DNA of 8,017 nt from an uncultured Saprospiraceae bacterium (GTDB taxonomy: Bacteria > Bacteroidota > Bacteroidia > Chitinophagales > Saprospiraceae): NCBI GenBank assembly GCA_937959375.1, contig CALGLS010000445.1, positions 1 to 8,017 on the forward strand, read 5' to 3'. The notes under the pieces are model-generated. The model searched no databases. It saw nothing but the letters and a program-made list of their open reading frames with translations, and had not been told where the DNA came from. The position numbers and the translations under genes are program-made. This document shows, piece by piece, positions 1-4,730 of this stretch. Numbering within the stretch: position 1 is the first letter of the stretch; each line of letters opens with the position of its first letter.

Positions 1-21
1 ACTTAGGTGAGGATTAAACAG

Positions 22-70
22 GCGAAATTGGTATCTAAAATTTGGTGGCAAATTTTAAATACCAAATCGC
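22..70. repeat. Long stem-loop with 4-nt loop
   Basis: Positions 28-44 (TTGGTATCTAAAATTTG) pair with 49-65 (CAAATTTTAAATACCAA) with one C-A mismatch, around the loop GTGG. After a small internal bulge the stem continues with GCGA (22-25) against TCGC (67-70). No T-tract follows on either strand, so it is not a standard intrinsic terminator. It could be the 3' end structure of a transcript from a gene left of the window, or a relic of a fold-back repeat. Confidence 0.6.
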
Positions 71-107
71 AGGTCGGGTTTAGGATATGCTCATGATTGG
101 GACGCTA

Positions 108-194
108 CTATTTAGCTGCTCGTTTGAACAAGCTTTTTCCGAATATGATCACACCAGTAACAACTAATAAGCTGGCTAACATGACATGGGGTGT
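108..194 (-). pseudogene. Possible C-terminal remnant of an EamA/DMT-type transporter
   Basis: Read on the minus strand from 194 to the TAG at 110-108, an open stretch of 28 codons begins TPHVMLASLLVVTGVIIFGK and ends FKRAAK. This is one hydrophobic helix followed by a short basic tail. That layout matches the last transmembrane helix and cytoplasmic tail of drug/metabolite transporter (EamA) proteins, in which a T-P turn often precedes the final helix. A TAA lies directly upstream in frame and no long frame extends to the right, so if it derives from a transporter gene only this end survives. The stretch is short and the resemblance comes from memory of the family, so chance is a real alternative. 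Confidence 0.2.
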
Positions 195-323
195 TTATAA
201 AAATTAAAAAATAGTTTCGTTGGCCTCGTTATAATATTCAACCACGATTTTTCAAAAATAGTTTGCCGAAAGGCTATTAATTGAAAAGAAAATTTCCGTA
301 GTGATTATCGCGCTACAAATACC

Positions 324-533
324 TTATTTCTGATGGTGTGAAGCAGCGAATCGAGAATAGTTTTCGATGAGGGTAAGCTTTAGACCGTGATTATTTGCTA
401 TGGTCACAATTGAATTTGCACCATCCTTCAATAATTGCGATATTGTGGGACTAAATAAATTTTAAGCATCGATTTGAGTCTTGATATCTGAAGGCAAAGC
501 ATTGATAGCCAGTGTTTCAAATTCAAACTCGTT
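324..533 (-). pseudogene. Decayed fragment resembling an undecaprenyl-phosphate sugar transferase (WcaJ-like)
   Basis: One minus-strand frame runs from the codon at 533-531 to the TAA at 326-324 with a single internal stop (TAA, 464-462). Its first part reads ...FETLAINALPSDIKTQIDA. After the stop, the second part reads SQLLKDGANSIVTI then ANNHGLKLTLIENYSRF. The pattern of a buried strand ending in ALP, then a helix, then A-x-N-x-G-x-K-x-x-x-I-x-x-Y/F-S-R-F is what I recall of the nucleotide-binding-like (CoA_binding_3) region of WcaJ/EPS sugar transferases of Bacteroidota. There is no start codon, no membrane domain and no catalytic bac_transf domain. It is best read as a relic of an exopolysaccharide gene; a chance open frame is the alternative. 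Confidence 0.3.
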
Positions 534-563
534 TCAAATTAACTTTTTAAAAAAAATAGCAAA

Positions 564-878
564 ATGGCTGAAAATAAAGAGAAGCAAAATCAAATGAATA
601 TTGAGTTACCTGAAGAGGTAGCAGAAGGGATCTATTCTAACTTAGCAATTATTTCACATTCCAACTCTGAGTTTGTGGTAGACTTCATTCGCTTAATGCC
701 GAATGTACCTAAGGCTAAAGTTAAATCACGAGTTATTTTAACGCCACAACATGCTAAACGTTTGCTAAAAGCACTGGCTGATAATGTTACTAAGTTTGAA
801 ACACAATTTGGTCCTATTGCTGAAAGTGGTCAGCCGAATTATCCGATGATGAATTTTAATACTAAGGGGCAGGCCTAA
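564..878 (+). CDS. DUF3467 domain protein
   Basis: This encodes a 104-residue soluble protein whose residues about 15-85 match the DUF3467 family. Recognisable parts are the leading strand IYSNLAIISHSNSEFVVDF (23-41), the central MPNVPKAKVKSRVILTPQHA (45-64), and the helix RLLKALADNVTKFETQFG (66-83). The N-terminus is charged and polar, and the C-terminus is a short Pro/Asn/Met-rich tail. There is no signal peptide or membrane segment. The biochemical function of the family is unknown. The length is normal and the ATG follows an A-rich leader (TTTTTAAAAAAAATAGCAAA), as is usual where Shine-Dalgarno pairing is weak. From memory, in many Bacteroidota this gene sits next to rpoC, but no rpoC sequence is visible in the 563 bases upstream. 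The next plus-strand gene starts 135 bases downstream, past a repeat-rich spacer. Confidence 0.88.
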   Translation: MAENKEKQNQMNIELPEEVAEGIYSNLAIISHSNSEFVVDFIRLMPNVPKAKVKSRVILTPQHAKRLLKALADNVTKFETQFGPIAESGQPNYPMMNFNTKGQA

Positions 879-903
879 TCAGGCTAAATGGCAATTTCAG
901 TTT

Positions 904-999
904 CAGTGGCAGTTTTCCAACGAAGGCAGAGCTCTTCGGTAGTCGGAAATTTGCCACTGCAATTGTCACTCTAACTTCATTGCCACTGTTACTGCCACT
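904..999. repeat. Hairpin plus TGCCACT short repeats between genes
   Basis: CAGTGGCAGTTTTCC (904-918) pairs with GGAAATTTGCCACTG (945-959) at 13 of 15 positions. An inner stem, CGAAG (921-925) with CTTCG (934-938), lies inside it. To the right, TGCCACT recurs at 981-987 and 993-999 after the copy at 952-958, with a degenerate TGTCACT between. The structure lies between the DUF3467 gene and the first methyltransferase and could end or attenuate transcription. No T-run follows the outer stem, so a protective or repeat-derived role is equally possible. Confidence 0.6.
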
Positions 1000-1013
1000 A
1001 CAATTTTTAAGCG

Positions 1014-1811
1014 ATGAAAGAATACTTTAAAAGCAATCAAAAACTTTGGGATGAGAAGACTCCGGTTCATCTCAAATCTGAGTTCTATGACATGGAAGCG
1101 TTTAGAGCTGGAAAGACTAGTTTGAATCGCGATGAAATAGCTCACCTTGGGGATGACATAGCTGGTAAAAGTCTTTTGCATTTGCAATGCCATTTTGGGC
1201 AGGATACTTTATCATGGGCGAAGATGGGTGCGAAAGCGACTGGAGTGGATTTTTCTGAGAAGGCCATCCAACAAGCACGTGCCTTGAATGATGAGATGGG
1301 GTTTGACGCAAAGTTCGTTCAATCAAATGTGTATGACCTTAAGGATAATTTAGAGGGTCAGTTTGATGTTGTCTTTACTTCTTATGGCGTCCTGACTTGG
1401 TTACCTGACTTAGAAAAATGGGCCTCTATTGTCAATCACTTTCTCAAACCAGGTGGAATTTTTTACATCATGGAATTTCATCCTACACTATATATGTTGG
1501 ATTGGGATACTCGTAAAATTGCTTTTCATTACTTTAACTCAGAGACTCCATATATGGAAGAAACACAGGGTACTTACGCTGACCCTAGTTCTGATATAAA
1601 AATAAAGGAATACTTTTGGTGCCACTCACTTCACGAAACAATTCAACCACTTTTGAAACAGGGATTTCAGTTACTTGACTTTCAGGAATATCCTGATTCA
1701 CCTTATAATGCGATGCCGAATTTGAAGCAATTACCGGATGGTTATTACCAGTATCAGATGGAGGGCGGAATTATTTTGCCGCATCGGTTTTCTTTGAAGA
1801 TGGTGAAGTGA
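1014..1811 (+). CDS. Class I SAM-dependent methyltransferase (LQCHFGQD subtype)
   Basis: This 265-residue soluble protein has a Rossmann-fold methyltransferase core at roughly residues 50-158. Motif I is LLHLQCHFGQDT (54-65), in which the usual D/E-x-G-C-G-x-G is replaced by LQCHFGQD; this variant is found in a large bacterial methyltransferase group. The acidic residue expected to bind the ribose of SAM is Asp79 in GVDFS. The post-motif strand is FDVVFTSYGVLTWL (117-130), and the post-core strand is LKPGGIFYIMEFHP (144-157). The C-terminal 100 residues (aromatic-rich, with PDGYYQYQ and a final RFSLKMVK strand) probably form the lid and substrate site. Its substrate cannot be inferred. The ATG follows TTTTTAAGCG, and the reading frame has no credible longer start because the spacer upstream is repeats. 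The gene is not obviously co-transcribed with the next methyltransferase, given the palindromic spacer after its stop. Confidence 0.88.
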   Translation: MKEYFKSNQKLWDEKTPVHLKSEFYDMEAFRAGKTSLNRDEIAHLGDDIAGKSLLHLQCHFGQDTLSWAKMGAKATGVDFSEKAIQQARALNDEMGFDAKFVQSNVYDLKDNLEGQFDVVFTSYGVLTWLPDLEKWASIVNHFLKPGGIFYIMEFHPTLYMLDWDTRKIAFHYFNSETPYMEETQGTYADPSSDIKIKEYFWCHSLHETIQPLLKQGFQLLDFQEYPDSPYNAMPNLKQLPDGYYQYQMEGGIILPHRFSLKMVK

Positions 1812-2046
1812 GATCGCTTCGCTGCGAGATCGCTGTGTCTGCCGGTGGCAGACTTGCTGTGAGATCGTGGCGGTGTCGCCACCACTGTGAGATCGCTTCG
1901 CTGAGGGACTGCTCGTCTAAAGCGGAGCCCGCGATCGAATGAAGTCTCTCAGCGAAGCGATCGCTCAATGAGGCCTCAAGCTGAATGGTCTCACAGCCAG
2001 TCTGCCGGAGGCAGACGCAGCGATCGCTCAACCGCTTTAGCGGTGG
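1809..2046. repeat. Compound imperfect palindrome built of GATCGCTTCGCTG and TCTGCC modules
   Basis: The whole gap between the two methyltransferase genes is a nested inverted repeat. An inner pair joins TGAGATCGCTTCGCTGAG (from about 1888) to CTCAGCGAAGCGATCGCTCA (ending near 1969). An outer pair joins GATCGCTGTGTCTGCC (from 1829) to its near-complement around 2000-2027. Small perfect hairpins sit inside: GTCTGCC-GGT-GGCAGAC (near 1837-1853), GTGGCG-GTGT-CGCCAC (near 1867-1882), GTCTGCC-GGA-GGCAGAC (near 2000-2016) and ACCGC-TTTA-GCGGT (near 2031-2044). TAAAGCGG near 1918 is inverted at 2032-2039. The stretch is visibly more G+C-rich than its neighbours. It starts within the stop codon of the upstream gene. 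It resembles a REP/MITE-type intergenic element assembled from several module copies; open frames across it are by-products of symmetry. Confidence 0.8.
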
Positions 2047-2075
2047 TCAATTTTTTAAAATGAAATGCTAAAAAA

Positions 2076-2939
2076 ATGAGAGAAACAGACAAAAAACAAC
2101 TCGAAGACGTCATCGAATATTACGATCACACGCGGTACGATTATCGAACGGCTTGGGATGACTCTGACAACCCTGCGGTTCACTTTGGGTTTTATGATGA
2201 GCATGCGGATAAGCATAGCGATGCCTTACAAAACACGAATAGGACCTTGGCAGAATATGCGGAAGTTAAAAAAGGTGAAGCGGTGCTTGATGCGGGCTGT
2301 GGCCGTGGTGGTAGTTGTTTTTGGTTGATAAAAAATAAGGAGGCGATTCCTACTGGGATAACTCCGGTACAAAGTCAGGTGGATGATTGTAATAGTAAAG
2401 CGAAGGAATTGGGCCTAAGTAATCAGGTAACTTTTGTAAATGCGGATTATTGCAACACGCCGTTTGAGGATGCTTCGTTTGATGTGGTGTGGGCTTGTGA
2501 AAGTTTGTGCCATGCTGCTGATAAGGCGGCATTTTATAAAGAAGCCTATCGACTACTTCGTCCTGGAGGTCGAATTGTAATTGCTGAATATTTGAGAAAT
2601 GAGCGACCGCTTCCGCCGAAAGGAGAAGAATTGTTAGCAGCTTGGTTGCGTAGCTGGGCGATACCCGATATCGACTCGCAGGTGGAGCACGAACAACATG
2701 CGGCTACATCTGGTTTTTCACATTTTGAGGTGATTGATTATACTTCCAAGACGCGGGTTTCTTTGCGGAACCTTTATGAGAAGTCGAAGTTGTTTAAACA
2801 TGTGAGTAAGCTTTGGACCTACTTTACCAAGCGGTCTAATGTGCAACATCAAAATTTGATTGGTTCGATTCGACAGTATGAGGCTTTAGAAGCGGGGTAT
2901 TGGAAATACTGTTTGTTAGTGGGGCGGAAGGATCGCTAG
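2076..2939 (+). CDS. SAM-dependent methyltransferase, sterol/tocopherol-methyltransferase-like
   Basis: This 287-residue cytosolic protein shows classical class I motifs. Motif I is AVLDAGCGRGGS (69-80). The acidic position of motif II is replaced within PTGITPVQSQ (92-101), as in the SMT/gamma-tocopherol methyltransferase branch, where a G-I-T-x-S-x-x-Q strand is usual. NADYCNTPF (122-130) is followed by SFDVVWACESLCH (134-146), a strand that contacts substrate, and LRPGGRIVIAEYL (161-173) is the post-core motif. The N-terminus (VIEYYDHTRYDYRTAWD, 12-28, and HFGFYDEHADKHSDAL, 36-51) matches the YYD...DYR...W...HxGY/F lead-in of that branch. The acceptor could be an isoprenoid, sterol-like or phenolic molecule, but no neighbouring gene indicates which. 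The ATG at 2076 follows an A/T-rich leader just beyond the palindromic spacer. The stop codon lies in the loop of a hairpin. Confidence 0.9.
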   Translation: MRETDKKQLEDVIEYYDHTRYDYRTAWDDSDNPAVHFGFYDEHADKHSDALQNTNRTLAEYAEVKKGEAVLDAGCGRGGSCFWLIKNKEAIPTGITPVQSQVDDCNSKAKELGLSNQVTFVNADYCNTPFEDASFDVVWACESLCHAADKAAFYKEAYRLLRPGGRIVIAEYLRNERPLPPKGEELLAAWLRSWAIPDIDSQVEHEQHAATSGFSHFEVIDYTSKTRVSLRNLYEKSKLFKHVSKLWTYFTKRSNVQHQNLIGSIRQYEALEAGYWKYCLLVGRKDR

Positions 2940-2949
2940 AGCGATCTTT
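2928..2949 (+). terminator. Hairpin overlapping the methyltransferase stop codon
   Basis: AAGGATCGC (2928-2936) pairs with GCGATCTTT (2941-2949) with one G-T pair, around the loop TAGA that contains the stop codon. The right arm ends in TTTATAA, a weak T-rich trail, so it may act as an intrinsic terminator for the plus-strand gene. The GATCGC core also recurs in the palindromic spacer upstream of this gene, so repeat origin is the alternative. Confidence 0.45.
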
Positions 2950-2962
2950 ATAAGGATGAGAC

Positions 2963-3093
2963 ACGGATTTTGGGAAATCGAACGGATTGAGGACAGATTT
3001 TTTTGTCGATCGTGAATTTTCATAGTTTCCTAACTCTTTAAGTACAGGCACTAACTAAATCGCGATAAAATAAAAAATCCGTCCCCAATCTGT
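2963..3093. repeat. ACGGATT-type degenerate repeats forming an inverted pair
   Basis: The heptamer ACGGATT/ACAGATT occurs at 2963-2969, 2982-2988 and 2993-2999. The block 2982-3003, ending in a run of T, is inverted at 3072-3093 (AAAAAATCCGTCCCCAATCT and onward) with three mismatches over 22 positions. The roughly 68 bp between the arms show no coding potential. The T-run on one arm and A-run on the other would give a bidirectional-terminator-like structure between the convergent genes ending at 2939 and 3461. Confidence 0.6.
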
Positions 3094-3117
3094 TCCATCT
3101 GTTAGATCAATGCCTGC

Positions 3118-3443
3118 CTGCCGACAAAGCCACCGTGTATACACAAGTCATGACTCAACAAACGCGGGTGTCGCACCTAAAGGCGCTTAACTTTCTTTTA
3201 TTTCCAAATTTATAAATGTGTCGCACCTAAAGGCGCTTTTCGTACTCGCTATTTTGCGACTCACTAAACTCTTTTTTCAATTACTTAGGTGAAACACATT
3301 AAATTGAGAGAAAGCGCCTTTAGGTGCGACACCGTCACTTGTTTCATTTTACTTGATGTAGGATCTTTTTAGTAGGAAAACCTTATAATAGAATTCAACA
3401 AATCATGTCATGACTTGTGTATACACGCTAGCTGCCGACAAAG
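3118..3443. mobile_element. MITE-like element with 20 bp perfect terminal inverted repeats
   Basis: GTGTATACACAAGTCATGAC at 3135-3154 is exactly inverted at 3407-3426, giving a 292 bp unit. Each arm is itself made of two palindromes, GTGTATACAC and GTCATGAC. Outside each arm, after exactly 5 bases, lies the same 12-mer CTGCCGACAAAG in direct orientation (3118-3129 and 3432-3443), as a target-site duplication would appear. The interior has no open reading frame of credible length, so it would be non-autonomous. The 12-mer is also part of a small hairpin (CTGCC...GGCAG) of a kind seen elsewhere in the window, so it could be a separate short repeat rather than a duplication. Confidence 0.55.
3168..3332. 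repeat. Three copies of a 21 bp repeat, two direct and one inverted
   Basis: GTGTCGCACCTAAAGGCGCT occurs at 3168-3187 and again at 3218-3237, each followed by T. It occurs inverted (AAAGCGCCTTTAGGTGCGAC and onward) at 3311-3332. The second and third copies pair perfectly over at least 21 bases around a 71-base loop, and the first could compete with the second for the third. All three lie inside the 20 bp terminal repeats of the MITE-like element. No protein-coding frame is supported here. Confidence 0.8.
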
Positions 3444-3460
3444 GCAGGTTCCCATCCCCG

Positions 3461-3862
3461 TTAAAGGGCTGCTCCATCTAAATCTATTTCTAAATCTTCA
3501 ACTTCACTCCTCTTCATGCTACTCACCTTTTTTCCTCTAAAGAGTAGATATAAGTTCATAAACAACATTAGTCCTAGGTAGATAGAGAAAGAACCGATCT
3601 TTAAACTAAGCGTTTCCAACAATCCTTGATGACTTAGGATCTGAGTTGTTTTCATAAAGAGTAATGCTGCTCCAACATTCATGAGATAGAATCCAATTTC
3701 GAAAAGGCGATTAGTGGGAAAAGCGATTTCTTCTCTGCCTTTAAAAATGTCGAGCATAAAAATTTTACTGTTTTGAAATAACACCTTAGCTACAAAAAAA
3801 GTCATACCCAAAGAAATAACTAAGTAGATAGAATACACTTTGACCATCATGATATTTTCCAT
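3461..3862 (-). CDS. Small three-helix membrane protein, paralogue of its neighbour
   Basis: This encodes a 133-residue integral membrane protein with predicted helices at about 8-27, 53-71 and 90-107. A hydrophilic, acidic C-terminal tail (about 110-133, KKVSSMKRSEVEDLEIDLDG) follows. It aligns along its length with the protein encoded just upstream. Shared landmarks are V-x-x-x-L-F/Y-x-N-G/S-x-x-F (24-35), P-x-N-x-x-x-x-x-GFYLMNVG (49-64), E-x-L-S-x-K-I/L-G (83-90) and L-G-x-M-x-x-x-N-L (96-104). The acidic tail is the main difference. The first Met is taken as the start, though Met5 or Met6 would also leave the first helix intact. The gene follows its paralogue after 22 bases on the same strand, so the two are probably co-transcribed. 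The function is unknown; the pairing suggests a hetero-oligomeric membrane complex. Confidence 0.78.
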   Translation of the reverse strand: MENIMMVKVYSIYLVISLGMTFFVAKVLFQNSKIFMLDIFKGREEIAFPTNRLFEIGFYLMNVGAALLFMKTTQILSHQGLLETLSLKIGSFSIYLGLMLFMNLYLLFRGKKVSSMKRSEVEDLEIDLDGAAL

Positions 3863-3884
3863 AATTTAATAGTTTATGATTTGA

Positions 3885-4259
3885 TTAAATGTTTTCCAAT
3901 GAAACGGTCTCTTTGTTTAGTCGTTTTTCTATCGTGACAAAAAGAAACAGATTAAAAAGATGCATTACGCCAAGTAACAAATAAACAATTCCCAACTTGG
4001 TACTCAAAAATTCTACACAGCCTCCTATCGAATAAATAGCACTTGTCTTTTGCGTAAAGAAAGCCAATACAAAGCCTAGATTCATCAGGTAAAATCCTAC
4101 CAACAACATCTTATTGAGTGGCTTAACAATGTGGGGCGTTGATCTAAATATGCGTTCTAAAAAGACTGCTCCATTCTTATATAAGCTCTGACCAACAATA
4201 ATGGTCGTGCTTGCCGCAATAATTAAGTACAATATAAATGTGATGATTTCCAGATTCAT
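3885..4259 (-). CDS. Small three-helix membrane protein, first of a paralogous pair
   Basis: This encodes a 124-residue integral membrane protein with hydrophobic segments at about 4-24, 51-68 and 88-110. The first is followed by VGQSLYKNGAVFLERIF (22-38), an amphipathic stretch. The second contains LLVGFYLMNLGFVLAFF (52-68), and the third follows the conserved EFLSTKLG (83-90) and contains LLGVMHLFNLFLFV (95-108). I recall similar short proteins with a GFYLxNxG helix and an LSxKLG-x(n)-LGxMHxxN helix annotated as hypothetical in other phyla, but no function is established. The C-terminus is short and polar. It is transcribed before its paralogue, 22 bases apart. No signal peptide distinct from the first helix is evident. 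The upstream 170 bases are A+T-rich and hold no clear promoter match. Confidence 0.78.
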   Translation of the reverse strand: MNLEIITFILYLIIAASTTIIVGQSLYKNGAVFLERIFRSTPHIVKPLNKMLLVGFYLMNLGFVLAFFTQKTSAIYSIGGCVEFLSTKLGIVYLLLGVMHLFNLFLFVTIEKRLNKETVSLENI

Positions 4260-4429
4260 AACTGGATGTTTTTATGGTTGTTTAATAAGTAAACAACGAG
4301 GCAAGAATAAAGTTTCAATTGTTACTGAAAGTTGTGAAATTAATTTTGGAAGATTAGATTTTATGTTGGAATTACCTTTATTTTAGGAAAATTTGGGAGT
4401 AGAAAGGGAAAAATGGAGATGGGACGGAA

Positions 4430-4659
4430 CAGGCCGACCAAGAATGCAATATGTCTGAATATTTGATCCTATCTCTATATTCTTTTTTTTAAATGTAAAA
4501 CCGCAAAATGATAAAGTCAAAATGTAAAAGTTGCCGAATACCGTGGAAAACAAGATGTATTCGCGATCGCGGGTAAACTTTTACATTTGAAATTTTGCGG
4601 TTTTACATTTTACATTTAGTTCCTTTTTCGAACGCAAAAATCAATTACTGGTCGGCCTG
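4430..4659. mobile_element. Fold-back (MITE-like) repeat element, copy 1
   Basis: The element is outlined by CAGGCCGACC (4430-4439) inverted exactly at 4650-4659. Inside is a large stem-loop with three nested perfect stems: AAATGTAAAACCGCAAAAT (4491-4509) with 4592-4610, AAATGTAAAAGTT (4520-4532) with 4576-4588, and CGAATAC (4535-4541) with GTATTCG (4557-4563). The core includes the 10 bp palindrome CGCGATCGCG (4562-4571). A second, inverted copy begins near 7838 and shares the AAATGTAAAACCGC and AAATGTAAAAGTT arms as well as flanking sequence up to the GAAG repeats. No open frame codes for a transposase. The exact ends are uncertain because the two copies share sequence beyond 4659. Confidence 0.7.
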
Positions 4660-4660
4660 C

Positions 4661-4730
4661 GAAGTCCGAAGACCGAAGTTCTCGTCTAGCGCATATACAC
4701 GGTCGCGGGAAACTTCGGACTTCCGTCTTC
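4661..4730. repeat. GAAGNCC-repeat hairpin at the 3' end of the exported-protein gene
   Basis: GAAGTCCGAAGACCGAAGTT (4661-4680) pairs with 4711-4730 at 17 of 20 positions around a 30-base loop. Each arm is three degenerate tandem units of GAAGNCC. The right arm ends on the last base of the TAG stop codon (4732-4730) of the minus-strand gene, so its transcript would form this structure directly after translation ends. A role in termination or mRNA 3'-end protection is plausible. The left arm is conserved in the inverted copy at 7857-7876, so it belongs to the dispersed repeat. The 30-base loop holds ATATACAC (4693-4700). Confidence 0.65.

Noticed and set aside
873..884. GCCT-AATC-AGGC hairpin at the stop codon of the DUF3467 gene
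   Set aside because: Four pairs with no T-run are too weak to call a terminator.
1771..2031. 86-codon minus-strand open frame across the spacer between methyltransferases
   Set aside because: It lies within the palindromic repeat and antisense to the end of the methyltransferase gene; its open state follows from the G+C-rich repeated modules, and the translation has no family character.
2836..3051. 71-codon minus-strand open frame
   Set aside because: It overlaps the end of a well-supported methyltransferase in antisense and then runs through the hairpin and the ACGGATT repeats.
3168..3332. Possible small CRISPR array from repeated 21-mers
   Set aside because: There are only three copies, one of them inverted, with unequal spacers (30 and 73 bases) and no cas genes.
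4562..4571. GCGATCGC palindrome suggesting a cyanobacterial HIP1 site
   Set aside because: It occurs here only within repeat elements (also near 1932 and 1960-2028 in part or full), and protein content, promoters and signal peptides point to Bacteroidota.
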